NCBI GenBank assembly: GCA_023935145.1
Contig: CM043699.1
Coordinates: 70,899,638 to 70,963,637 of the forward strand
Direction of reading: 5' to 3'
Source: Bretschneidera sinensis
Lineage: Eukaryota; Streptophyta; Magnoliopsida; Brassicales; Akaniaceae
DNA: 64,000 nt
A program made the translations under genes and the position numbers. Shown here in pieces: positions 32,940 through 43,527 of this stretch (the first letter of the stretch is position 1; each line of letters starts with the position of its first letter). The notes under the pieces were generated by a model that saw only the letters and a list, made by a program, of their open reading frames with translations, did not search any database and had not been told where the DNA came from.

Positions 32940-34141
32940 TGGTGGGTGTCGAATCCAACAAACAATAAAATTCTCACTCTCAAAAATAAAAATTGTAACA
33001 GTGATGAGCAAGGTCGAATCCACAGGGATTTGGTAGATTTATTTTAATGAAAAATAAAGTAAAGAAAAAAAAGCTGGGGTTTGAAATATCGGAGTGAAAT
33101 AAAAAGAGAAAGCAATTATAATCAACTAAAAACTAAGGGGAAATCAATATCGGGCAAATATCCAACCGAAGGTATAATTTCAAAATTGGTTCAGAGAATT
33201 GATCACAGATACAAGGATAAAATCTTCTATTCTTCACCAAATTGGTTATGGTTGCTAACAAGCTCTAACAACCTATCTCTCCTTACTTTCTCGATAACCA
33301 AAACAAGCTCTTTGATTACTTCCCTTGTTAATAAACAATCCTAAATAAGCTCTTAGGATTTAATCTATCGACAGCATTAATAATTAGAGAGATTACCAAT
33401 TCTAGCCAACAAATACACAAGCTCGATTCATTTAGACTAGGTTATATATCTCCATAACATAAATCGAAAATCTGGTTATAATCAACTTTGTTATTTTACC
33501 ACTAATATTAGAACGTTTAAACAATTACGGATTTAAAGTTCTAAATGGCAATTTATTGACCTGATAATTGAACAACGGGCCCTTTGCATCAATCAACCAA
33601 GACAATAATTGATAATAAACACAGAAGATATATAAATAGAGAAGAAATAAAAGAGCAATGAAAATTATTTAGATCTCACAATTCTTGAAGAACCAAGACT
33701 TCAATTATCCTTCAGTTAGAAGAAGAGTATTTAGCTACTCATAATTAAAAGAAAACCTAAAGAAAAGAGAAGAGGGATTTTCTATTCAACGGCCGCCTCT
33801 TCTGTCCGACCTTTTTTTCTTTCAGCTAGGGTTAGTATTTATAACTTTCAAAACCCGCGGTCTAGGGCTGCAGCGCCAACTTCCTGGGGCTGCAGCGCCA
33901 GGTTTCTGTCCACTCTTCATAAAATCTTGCCATTCCAGCGCTGCAGCACTAACTTCTTGGGGCTGCAGCGCCAAGTTGCTGTCCACTCTTCATAAAATCT
34001 TGCTTTTGACTTCAATTTGATTCAACTCCTCAATCTACTCCACAAAATATGAAACATAATCAAAATCCAAGATTTAAGCAATTATAACTATTAAAACATG
34101 AGGAAATATAACAAACATATGGATATTATGAACTCTTATCA
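32940..34141 (-). repeat. 5' LTR of element B (right copy)
   Basis: Matches 24701-25900 with about 25 small differences. Contains the same GC-rich units (about 33865-33975) upstream of the minus-strand TATA box at about 33832-33846. Confidence 0.92.
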
Positions 34142-34146
34142 GTTAT

Positions 34147-34782
34147 ATTCACCATGGTAAGCACTAGACCTGACATTGCTCATGCAATAAGTGTTCTCAA
34201 CAGTTTTATGAGTAACCTGGAAAGGAGAATTAGCTTGGGATGAAGTGGTTGCTGAGGTACTTGAAGGGAAGCCCAGAAGTAGGGCTCATTTATGAGAAGA
34301 GAGGCAAGTCTATCTGTCTTGAGGGTTATGCGGATTCAGGCTATGGAGCAGACCGAGATAAAAGAAGATCGATTACCTCTTACTTCTTCAACTTAAACGG
34401 ATGTTGTATAAGTTGGAAGGCTCAGTTGCAGCCAGTGGTAGCACTCTCAACAATTGAGGCTGGGTACATAGTGGCAACGGAAGCCATTAAGGAGGCTATA
34501 TGGTGCAAAGGGTTGTTGGAAGAGTTGAAGGTCATGAAAGAGCAGGTGGTGGTGTATTCGGATAGCCAAAGTGCTTTGCACTTGTGTAAGAATCCGATGT
34601 TCCATGAGAGGATAAAGCACATGGATGTTCGGTCTCATTTCATTCGGGAAAATGTTACGGAAGGATGCATTCATGTGGACAAGGTAGCCACAGTGGAAAA
34701 TCCTGTAGATTTAGGCACCAAGGTTCTACCTCTAAGTAAGTTCAATCATTGCCTTGGACTACTTAGGATTGGAGTCGGTTGA
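34147..34782 (+). pseudogene. Element A RT end and RNase H (after insertion B)
   Basis: After the duplicated GTTAT the RT resumes with STRPDIAHAISVL, then the copia RNase H from 34240: GYADSGYGADRDKRRS with catalytic Asp, ALSTIEAGY, VVYSDSQSALHL with Asp, and the terminal HVDKVATVENPVDLGTK. The open frame at 34240-34782 is intact to its stop. A purine-rich tract GACAAAGGTAGAGAT at about 34849-34863 is the polypurine tract before the 3' LTR. Confidence 0.88.
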
Positions 34783-34863
34783 TATGATGACTCAAGATGA
34801 GTTTGGATCCTTAGTGCTCTACATAATGGATTCGAATTTAATCACTTAGACAAAGGTAGAGAT

Positions 34864-35770
34864 TTTTTGTGTTTGTCTAAGGTTTAAACATGGTTTGAAA
34901 AGGTTCTTCATAAGACCTTAGCGCCTCAACACACAAAGTGTGCGCCTCAGTGCACAGCAAGTCAAGAGGAGTAGAGCATCAGGTCAAGCCGCGGCCCAAC
35001 CTTCCCAGGTCGCGGCGCCCAGCATGGAGGAAGCCTGGAGGAGGTGTGCGCCACAGCTCAGCCCCCCCAGGCTGCGGTGCCCAGAGAGTGATGCATGTGT
35101 GCCCTAGCTTGAGCCGTGGCCTGCCTTATTCTGGTCCACGACGCTAGGCACACTAAGACTAGTTTCTTTAGCCTTTTGAGAGGTGCGTGGATGCATGAAC
35201 AAAATGCACAGGATCACTAAGGATTGATGAAGGGCTATTATTGAATGGTCCTCAAGATCCAAGGGTGGAGATTGATTTCAAAGATTAGCTCAAGAAGTGG
35301 TGCACTATATAAAGGGTCACCTAGCTTCAATCTTAATATAATAACACAACAAATACAAGTGATCATCATACAAGAGAATTCAAGTGCAAGTGTGAGAGTT
35401 CAAAGACACAAAACACAGGAGAGGCACTAGAATATATCTCAAAAGAGAGGTTGGTTGTAAAGAGAGAGTAGCATATAGTGGATAGAGGGCTTTGTAATAG
35501 TTCTTATCACTTTCTTTCTTCTCTTCTTTGGTTCTTCAAGAACTTGAGATTCTTGAAGGGGTGTTGCTGAAACTTGTAAGAACTTATTGATTTAGTGCAG
35601 AGAGTTTAGAGGAACTCACGAGGACATAGGCTATTACCGAACCTCGATAACAATTGCTGTGTTCTTTCTTTTCTTTGATTTCTGTTTCTGTTTCTGATCA
35701 TTACAAGTCATTCTAGACTTGAGTGTTTGGAAGATCACCACCTGGGCATCTCTAAGGTGATTTCTTAACA
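34864..35770 (+). repeat. 3' LTR of element A
   Basis: Matches 20154-21061. The first bases have mutated from TGTTGG to TTTTTG. The TATA box ACTATATAAAGGGTC is at about 35305. It ends CTTAACA, followed by the target duplication AGATT. Confidence 0.9.
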
Positions 35771-36250
35771 AGATTTAATAATTGTTTTTTAAACAGACAC
35801 AATCTTGTCCGTTAAAAACTAACAGACATGATCGTAAAGTGCTCATTAAATCTGAAGAAAAAAATTGGTGTCTTTCCAACTGAAAAAACATTACTTTCTA
35901 GAACCATTTGAAGAGGTGCTTTTGCACCTATAAATACCCATCACTTCCCACTTTCAGAACACAATAATAATTTCTTTCTTTCTTCTCTCTTTTTCTCTCA
36001 AAACTCTTCCATAATATTTCAGTTTTTCAAAGTAGAATTAAATCGAAAGTTCTTCATATTTTGTTGTCTACGGACTTCAATTTTGAGACTTAGTTGTACG
36101 CTAGAGGACTATTCGTATGTAACCCATAGCAAACTTTTTTATTCAAGTGGGGATGAATAAATCCTTAAAGATAGTGATTAATTCACGCCTCTAAGTCTTG
36201 ATTCTCACATTCTGTTCTAGTTTAGAAAAATTATAACTATAATTTTAAGG
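35771..36250 (+). repeat. 5' LTR of copia C, right part
   Basis: Starts with the duplicated AGATT and continues the LTR left off at 20153. It aligns with 39284-39490 (shared words AACAGACATGATCGTAA, TCTAGAACCATTTGAAGAGG). TATA-like CCTATAAATACCCATC is at about 35929. The right border is uncertain: no clear primer site is visible. Confidence 0.7.
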
Positions 36251-36600
36251 ATTTATTTTTGTCCAACAAAATAGAGACAAAATCGTTCAAGGTGATGAAT
36301 CAAGACTTCGTAAAGCTAGACACATTCAATGGAAATAATTTCAGTCAATGGCAAGACAAGATTATGTTCTTGCTTACTATGTTAAAAATTTTCTATGCAC
36401 TGGATCCGAATTTGCAGCCCATTCTTAATGATCTAGTACCTAAGGAAGAATAGCAATCTCAAACAGTTGTGATTTAACAACTACAAAATGAAAATAAGAA
36501 AATAGAGGAGAAAAATTGTATGATCTGTTCATTGACATTAAATCTGCGAAATCAAGGTTTGATTAATTTCCTGCGAAACCAAAAGATATACTTGAATATT
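36250..36600 (+). pseudogene. Copia C gag, N-terminal fragment
   Basis: The frame at 36259-36453 encodes VKLDTFNGNNFSQWQDKI and LLTMLKIFYALDP, the copia gag N-terminal block. It ends at a stop at 36451. Further gag-like residues follow to about 36600 in a broken frame. Confidence 0.72.
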
Positions 36601-38094
36601 TTTTGTCTGTGCACTTGTTTACACAAACATTAATGTGAATATGGTTTGTAATTTTAAGAGACTAAATTTTAACTTTGCATGCATATATAAAAGATGAAGT
36701 TTAACCACGAAAACTTTTGATTGCAATAGTAATTTTTGAATAATTGCAAGTGAAGCGGTTTGCAATAAAATTTCATTTGAAAATATAACATGTCCTTTAA
36801 GATATTGTTTTATTTGTCATGGTTGTTCCTATACTCTTTACATAAAAGGAAAGATAATTTGCTTTTGTATACAGTGGTATGCAAATTTAATTATTTTGAA
36901 AACGAAAGTGGATGTGGGATACATTTGAGGATGGAAATAATATGTCAATTCGTTTGGTTTGATTTGTTAAAGCTATGAGGTCATTTGGCTTGTATGCATA
37001 TAAATTTATAATTTAATGTTATTTGGTTGATTAAATTATTTAATGACAGTATAAATTTACATGAGATATTAAATTGAGATTTCTTATAAATTTATAGTAA
37101 AAGTCACTATGAACATTTATTTCTATAGCTTCTTTGTGTGCCTGAGTTGTTGTCAAATAAATTTTGACTTTAAAAGGCATGGTTATATATCTATCTAGTG
37201 GGAATGATATAAAATCTCTAGATTTATTCGTAAAAAATTAATGTTCAAATGACAGTATATTGCTTAAGATGTTACTGTTACATATAATAAACATGATGTT
37301 AATAATTTTCTAGGTTTGTGTGTATGTCTTTAAGACATAATATGAATATAAGGGACATTATGTTGATGCACAATGATAGTGGTTGTTTTGGTTTGTGAAT
37401 AGAAAACTCACATGATCAATTGATACATGTGTAAGAAGAATTAATTGTAGATGCACACATGAAAAATAGCATTTCTAGAAGTGGTGTGTGAGGACCCCAT
37501 ATAACAAGAATATTATGATCACCACGAGTGCAATTGCACAAGTGCTATTGTATGTATATCTTAATGAAAAAGAAATGATGATTTATATGGTAATATTGAA
37601 CAAAGGTTCTAATGATGAATCAGAGAGTCTGACCACTTGTTTTAGACAAAGTAAGAGCCTTTGTATTGATAAAGGTGTGGGTGTAGAGTTTTGATATTCA
37701 ATATCAAAATTGGGCTTCGTTTGTATGATTCAATTCCTTAAGAATATTTGTTTATGGCTATATTGAGTAGTAACTTGTGTATTCAAAAATAACACATGTA
37801 GTATAAATGTGGGGGTCATTTCGTTGTTTAACAATGAAATAATTAATTTCTTATTGTTGTTAATGTAATGAATTTATATATATATTAAATATGGGGGTGT
37901 TAATTATATTATAGAATACCATAAATATATGTGAAAATTTATTGAAGTCTTGAAACGTGTATGGTTGATATAAGTGAAACCAAAAAATACATTTTATAAA
38001 AATTAAAGTGAGAAAGCTTAGTGGGGATAATGCTTTGAGTACTCTATAGTACATTACGAGAATATAAAAATTTACTAGAATCTTTGGTTACCTA
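36601..38094 (+). other. Degenerate interior of copia C, no domain seen
   Basis: AT-rich DNA with stops in all frames. Short open frames (36790-36978, 37488-37694) show no domain. Integrase and most of RT are not recognisable, so the element is internally deleted or filled with unrelated DNA. Confidence 0.5.
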
Positions 38095-38618
38095 GAAGAA
38101 ATCATAGATTTGATTTGAACCAGTTGTATCAAGAGGATACACTGATGCCATGGTAATCTGGTTATATCAAGAGGATACACCGATGCTAGTCGAATGACGA
38201 GAGTAAGAGATATAAAATACCTAGGTGGAGGTGATGTTTCTTAGAAGAGCAAAAAACAAACTTGTATGTCTCACACAATGAAATCCGAATTAATTACCTC
38301 GACAGGAATTGAGAAAAAAATACTAAATTGTTTAATTAGAAATTTATTGTAGGAAATAAATTTTGTGGCCATATCCTATTTATTTAAAATTCATACTTTG
38401 TGATAATGAAGTTTTTTAAGAGGTACCTTAAATAGTGAGTCTAGACATGTCAGTTTAGACATGAGTATGTGAGACAATTGATACAAGATGGTATCATTAC
38501 AATTTTCTATGTAAAGTTAAGTAAGAACTTGGCTTATCCATTTACTAAGGCACTCGCAAGAGACCTAGTAAGTAACACATATAGAGAGATGGGGCTTAAA
38601 CAATTTAAAAGTCAGTAG
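38095..38618 (+). pseudogene. Copia C RNase H remnant
   Basis: Fragments in broken frames match the copia RNase H: GYTDAS at about 38172 with the first catalytic Asp, a KKQTCMSHTMKSELI block at about 38250-38300, VRQLIQDGIITIFYVK, and the end KNLAYPFTKALARDLVSNTY before a stop at 38616-38618. It is the 3' end of the pol of element C. Confidence 0.75.
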
Positions 38619-39135
38619 TGATAGCAACCTAACTTAATGCTAGTAGACCACTAGTCCTAGGTTTTAATGGGTAATAACAAGTTATCGTGATTGACTGTTG
38701 ATATTGTCACAAAATTGGCCCATAATAGAGAAAGACAATATCGTCTATTATGTTTTAGAGGATGATTTAAACTCTTAATTAAGTTATAAAACACATTTTA
38801 GTAATGGAAACACAAGAGGAACTTCACTTATATGAACGAATGAGTGATGCCGCTTCTTATAGAGAGTTATGGTTTGCTCTCTTGAAGTTCATGAAATCGT
38901 GATATAGCACATGGCCATACTAATGCTAAGTGAAAATAATTTCTCACTGAAATAAGAGAATTGTATGTGTGTGATGGCTTCGGTCGTATCACATAAAAAT
39001 GTTGGTTTAATCTAAAGGACACTGTTCATTTCGATATGACTTTGAGTTTCTTACACTAATAGAAGGTTTTAAATCGAAAGATACCTTCTTTATGCATACA
39101 AGACTCGGAGATATTGTGCCAGTATTTTTCAAAAT
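38619..39135 (+). other. 3' untranslated region of copia C
   Basis: Between the RNase H stop and the 3' LTR; AT-rich and without any domain. I see no clear polypurine tract directly before 39136. Confidence 0.5.
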
Positions 39136-39500
39136 TGATTTTTCGAAAAACGAGAGTAAAGAGTCGTTTGAATATCCAAAAGACATTAGTTTAAATCAAA
39201 TGGTTTTGATTTAAATAGAAAAGGTGCGAGATTAAATCAAAACGCATTAGTTTAAATCAAATTTAAACAGAAAAGGTATGAGATTTAATAATTATTTTTT
39301 TAAATAGACACGAACTGGTCCTTTAAAAACTAACAGACATGATCGTAAGGCTCTCATTAAATCTGAAAAAATCACATATTTCCAACTGAAAAAACATGAC
39401 TTTCTAGAACCATTTGAAGAGGTGATTCTGCACTTATAAATACCTATCATTTCCCACTTTCAGAAAACAATAATATTTTTTCATTTTTTCTTCTACTCAT
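39136..39500 (+). repeat. 3' LTR of copia C, truncated
   Basis: Aligns with 19996-20153 and then 35771-35990. Similarity fades at about 39500, well before the expected LTR end, so the copy is truncated and no target duplication can be read. TATA-like ACTTATAAATACC is at about 39433. Confidence 0.7.
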
Positions 39501-39695
39501 TCCTTGCATAGTGGAATTTTTTGTCAAAAGGGAGGCTAATATGATTTTTCATGGAGATAATTGAAAGTGAGGAGGTTGGTGCCAATATTGTGGTTGGATG
39601 CAGGAAATGGGAGCTAGGACTTATAGAGGAAACAAAACCAACTAAGCCATGACACGTGGCATACTAGGTGTCAAATTTTTAACACTCATCATGCA

Positions 39696-39878
39696 AAAAT
39701 ACTTGGTTAGACTAGGTCTAAAACTTCATTGGTAATTTTAGGAAACTTCACTAATAATGTCAGTATAGGTGTGCGATAAAAAAAATAACGTTATCAGTGA
39801 AGTTCTTTATAATTACCAATAAAGTTTCGGCCAAATCTAAAACATTAGCTCTAGACTCGATCTAACCAAGTATTCCTC
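39696..39878. mobile_element. MITE with long inverted repeats and 11-bp target duplication
   Basis: The arms are inverted copies of each other: left AATACTTGGTTAGACTAGG and AAACTTCATTGGTAATTTTA, right (reverse complement) AATACTTGGTTAGATCGAG and AAACTTTATTGGTAATTATA, with a short loop near 39760-39785. CTCATCATGCA is present on both sides (39685-39695 and 39879-39889). A 9-11-bp duplication with long terminal inverted repeats is the pattern of Mutator-like MITEs. There is no transposase. Confidence 0.82.
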
Positions 39879-39889
39879 CTCATCATGCA

Positions 39890-40154
39890 CCTTAGGACAA
39901 ATGACAAGTTATTTTTGTCATATGACATATGCAATGCCACCAATTGACATGTGTATAACATGTATCAAAGTTTACTTCTCTTATTTGACATGTGAAATAT
40001 GAAATGCCACCAATAGATATTTTTCATTAATTTAATTTAATTTAAATTATTTCTAACATCAGTCACTGTATTTGATTAAGGGAATTATTAGAAAATTTGA
40101 GTTGTCCACAAAAAAGTTATTATCATCAACATATTTTGATGTATTACTCAAACA
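39890..40154. other. Short spacer, nothing recognised
   Basis: AT-rich, with CATATGACATATGCAATGCCACCAAT and a similar phrase repeated about 65 bases later. No gene. It leads into the LINE fragment. Confidence 0.4.
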
Positions 40155-41132
40155 TTAATGCTTTAAACTCTCTCAATCCCTATGTGATGAGTTGGGGGCT
40201 ATGAAGAATAGATTCTAATGGAGACAGTAGTCAAGGGAGAGGAAGATCCATTAGGTTAGCTGGGACAAGATGTGTCTGCCAAAGTCAACGGACCGAATGG
40301 GTTTTCGTTATCTCAACCTTTTTAATTTAGCCTTATTAGCTAAACAGGGATGGTAGTTAATTCAATATCCGAATTCATTGTACCATGCAGTTTTGAAGGC
40401 GAAGTATTTCCCAAATTATTACTTTTTACATGTTCCTTTGGGATCATCCCCCTCTTATACTTAGAGGAGTATCCGGGAAGCCGGGATCTCATGTGTAAAG
40501 GGTTATGATGGTGTGTGGGGGATGGTGAAAGTATTTTTCTCTGGTGTAATCCATGGATTCCTTCACCAAGTTCCTTTAGAGTTTCCTCCTAATGTTCTTT
40601 TTGACATGGATGAGAAAGAGGTTGACCTCATTGATCCCATTATAGTGTCATGGAATATGGAAGCTTTAACAAGTCATTTCCTTCCTTAAGAGGTTACGAC
40701 TATCTCTTCTATCCCTTTGAGCCGGAATCGAAAGGACGACATATATATTTGGCTTTACAATTAATCGATAATGTATTCAATAAAGAGTGGGTTTCAGGTG
40801 GCTTAGGCGGCAACCTCTAGGGAGTCTGTGTTATCATCAAGGGATAGGGGTCCAGGTAAGGAGGAGGACGGGGTTTGGAAGCACTATGGTCGCTACTTAC
40901 ACATAATAAAATCAAAATTTTTATCTAGAGATTATGTCTCTCAACTTTGCCAAGTTCAGAGAACTTGTTACACTTAGGAGTTTTGGTGGATTTGGGATGT
41001 AAATTGTGTGGGGCTATATCAGAGGACCTCATCCATGCAGTATTCACTTGCTCAGTGGCTGCGTCTTTGATATAGAATCAAGTACTAGGGGGAAAGTTTA
41101 AACCTACTGACTATGCTCGACTTGGGGTTAAG
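40155..41132 (+). pseudogene. LINE (plant L1-type) RT C-terminal part, first piece
   Basis: Broken frames encode the region after the RT core of plant LINEs: [26 protein letters not shown] at about 40310-40350, VLKAKYFPNYYFLHVPLGS, and a zf-RVT zinc-binding segment CKLCGAISEDLIHAVFTC at about 41000-41055. The catalytic RT core and the endonuclease are absent, as expected of a 5'-truncated copy. Several stops and frameshifts. Copia E is inserted at 41133 and the LINE resumes at 51350. Confidence 0.85.
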
Positions 41133-41570
41133 TGAATGATTCAAGACCTGTTAATCACACGAATTATAACTAAAAGAAAGAAGACATGATTTGCCCAGGT
41201 TCACCCAAGAATAGGGCTACGTCCTGCCAGAAGTTTTTATTATCAACCTCACAAATCTCTCTATTACAATGTATGCTCAGTACATAAAGAGTATTTATAT
41301 GCAACTTAAGACATTTTAATTAGGGTATAATTAGGATTTTCGTTCTGCTGCAGAACTACGGCTATTCATGGGCCCAAGCCCAAACCGCCAAGTGAAAAAC
41401 TAGGCCCAACTCATGTACATGGCCTGAAAGTTTCAGGGGCACTGCCCCCTAACCCCAACCCGTTAACTCACCGAGGAGCGGGATCTAGCTCCATCACTAG
41501 GGAGCGGGACCCCTGTGTTCGTCCGGGGTTCTACAGATTTGGTTCCATGAAGTATGCACCAACTCTAACA
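41133..41570 (-). repeat. 3' LTR of element E (left copy, full length)
   Basis: Starts TGAATGATTCAAGACC and ends AACTCTAACA. Contains the part (about 41280-41500) missing from the right LTR. The RNase H frame of E runs on into this LTR to 41497. Confidence 0.87.
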
Positions 41571-42424
41571 ATCTCTCACTTGGTAAATACTTCAAACACA
41601 TGAAAAACTTCCCAGGACTCTGTTTCTTCAAGCCCACCTCAGTGGCACACCACTCAAACTTTACTAGACTAATTGTTTTAGTAAAGAAATATGTGTTGTT
41701 CACTGCTGTATCGACCTTCTCTAAGATTATCACCTTTTCTTCAATCTTTTCCTGGATGAAATGATATTGGATATCAACCTGCTTCATCCATGAATGAAAT
41801 GTAGGATTCTTTGCTAAAAAGATAGCACCTTGATTGTCATATTTCACCTTCACTGTTTTTTGTTTAAACCTAAGCTCAGCACACAACCTTTGAAGCCAAA
41901 CCGCTTCCTTTCCAATATGAGTTATTTCCATATACTCTACTTCTGTAGATGAAAGGGCAATAACACTTTTCCTTTTGCTCATCCAATTCATTGCCTCACT
42001 AAACAGATTGAACACATACCCGCTTGTAGACCTTCTGCTATCAATGTCTCCTCCCCAGTCAGCATCAACTGATCCTACAATATCAAGATTCTTCTTACCT
42101 CTCATACCGCCAAAACATAATGCAAACTCTGACGTGCCATGAAGATATCTAAGAACTCTTTTGATTGCAATCCAATGCTCTTTGCAGGATTAGACATATA
42201 TCTACTCAATACTCCCACTGCTTGGGCAATATTTGGCCTCGTACACACCATGACGTACATCAAGCTTTGAACTGCACTAGCATAAGGTATGTGCCCCATA
42301 TCTTTAGGTTTTTCCTCCGTCTTCCGACATTGTTCCACAGATAACTTGGTTCCTAAAGGCATGGGAGTCCCTACCGGCTTGTTGTCAGACATGTTGAATT
42401 TCTTCAACACTTCTTCAATATACT
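41571..42424 (-). pseudogene. Element E RT end and RNase H
   Basis: Read leftward from 42424: YIEEVLKKFNMSDNKPV (RT C-terminal block, directly at the F insertion), then TRPNIAQAVGVLSRYM, then after a frameshift near 42105 the RNase H with SVDADWGGDIDSRRSTSGY, IALSSTEVEYM and VKYDNQGAIFLAKNP. RNase H catalytic residues appear to be kept. No stop lies between the RNase H and the LTR, so the frame enters the LTR. Confidence 0.85.
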
Positions 42425-43447
42425 TGTTGGAAATCACCTTGACAAGATGCCCAGATGGTGATCTTCCAAACACCCAAGTCTAGAATGACTTGTAGAAAGA
42501 AATACAACAATCAAAGACAAGAATAGAAAAATCAAAGAAAGAAAGAAGACAAGCAATTGTTATCAAGGTTCAGTAATGTGCCTACATCCCAATGAGTTCC
42601 TCCGAACTCTCTGCACAAAATCAAATGGTTCTTACAAGTTACATCAATCCCCTTCAAGAAACCTCAAGTTCTTGAAGAAACCAAGAAGAGAAATAAGGAA
42701 GAAGATAAGAACTAACAATGCTCTCTATCTAATCTAGACTTCTCTCTCTTTACAACCAGCCTCACTACAAAGAGTCCCTCTTATGTTTATTTCTCTCACA
42801 TAATTCTCTCTTGTATTAAAATTGATCTCAAAGTATGTCACAAACTTGTATTTTTCTATACGTGAAAAATGAGGCTAAGGAACCCCTTTTATAGCCACCC
42901 ACTTCTTGGTCATTCTTGAGATTCAATCCTCACCCTTTGATCATGATTACCACTTAATCATGGCCCTCCATCACTCTTAAGTGGTGCTGTACATTTTAAC
43001 CTTGCACCCATGCACCTAAGAGAGGGTTAAAATGGGCTATCTATGTGTGCTTGACTTTGCTTAGCCCCTAGGTGCTCAACAGGGCGTGGTGCGGTGCTGG
43101 GCAGAGTGCCTTTGCACACTCTCTAGGCAGTGCGTCGCTGGTGGGGAGTGGTGCAGTGCTGGGGTGCTTCAAGAGGCATGCATTCTGGACAGTGCAGTGC
43201 TGGCCTGTGCGGGGTGCGGTGCTGGCCATCACCTGTAGTGCGCACACACCTTCAGCTTGTGTGCAGAAGTGCACACACTAGTGCGTCTACCCTTACCTTG
43301 CTTCAAAGTGATGCACACACATGTGTGCAGACCTTTAACTTGCTAAACTTTAATCCTCCAACCTTAGTTTAGACTTTAACCATCTTTGAACCATGTTTGG
43401 ACATGTTTAAACCTTAACCATGTTTAAACCTTAGACAAACACCAACA
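42425..43447 (-). repeat. 3' LTR of element F (left copy)
   Basis: Starts TGTTGGAAATCACC and ends GACAAACACCAACA. The minus-strand TATA box is GGCTATAAAAGGGG (about 42884-42897). Just upstream of it are repeats of GTGCGGTGCTGG-like words (about 43080-43235). Confidence 0.9.
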
Positions 43448-43527
43448 ATCTCTACCTTTATCTAAGCGTTTAAACCCGAACCATTGTGCAGAGAGCTTCG
43501 GGATCCAAACTTATCATGAGTCATCTA

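Larger units (their letters stand above)
24701..34141 (-). mobile_element. Element B: Athila-lineage Ty3/gypsy retrotransposon, nearly complete
   Basis: 9.4 kb, on the minus strand, inserted in the RT of A with an exact duplication GTTAT (24696-24700 and 34142-34146). LTRs are 1200 and 1202 bp (TGGTGGGTG to CTTATCA), with about 25 differences by eye, roughly 2%. The primer site is a perfect match to tRNA-Asp. Gag, protease, RT, RNase H and integrase are all present in gypsy order, and the RT has FMDD with the DFTVYG context of the Athila/Tat group. Five in-frame stops and one frameshift keep it from being functional. No env-like frame was found in the 1.6 kb after integrase. Confidence 0.93.
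20154..35770 (+). mobile_element. Element A: copia retrotransposon (Tork/Tnt1-like), split by B
   Basis: LTRs of 908 and 907 bp (20154-21061 and 34864-35770), an exact 5-bp target duplication AGATT, an initiator-tRNA-Met primer site at 21063-21075 (TGGTATCAAAGCC), and gag, protease, integrase, RT and RNase H in copia order. Without element B its length is about 6.2 kb, close to full size for the group. Its pol is broken by many stops, and the RT catalytic YVDD reads YVND. It lies inside the 5' LTR of copia C and is the target of B. Confidence 0.92.

Noticed and set aside
40155..41132. Possible cellular zinc-finger gene (CKLCGAISEDLIHAVFTC)
   Set aside because: The surrounding blocks ([22 protein letters not shown]) and the downstream RNase H identify the C-terminal part of a plant LINE.
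43068..43372. Open frames in the LTR of F (also 47422-47676), some Cys/His rich on both strands
   Set aside because: They come from the GC-rich repeated words of U3 and occur in both LTRs and both strands.
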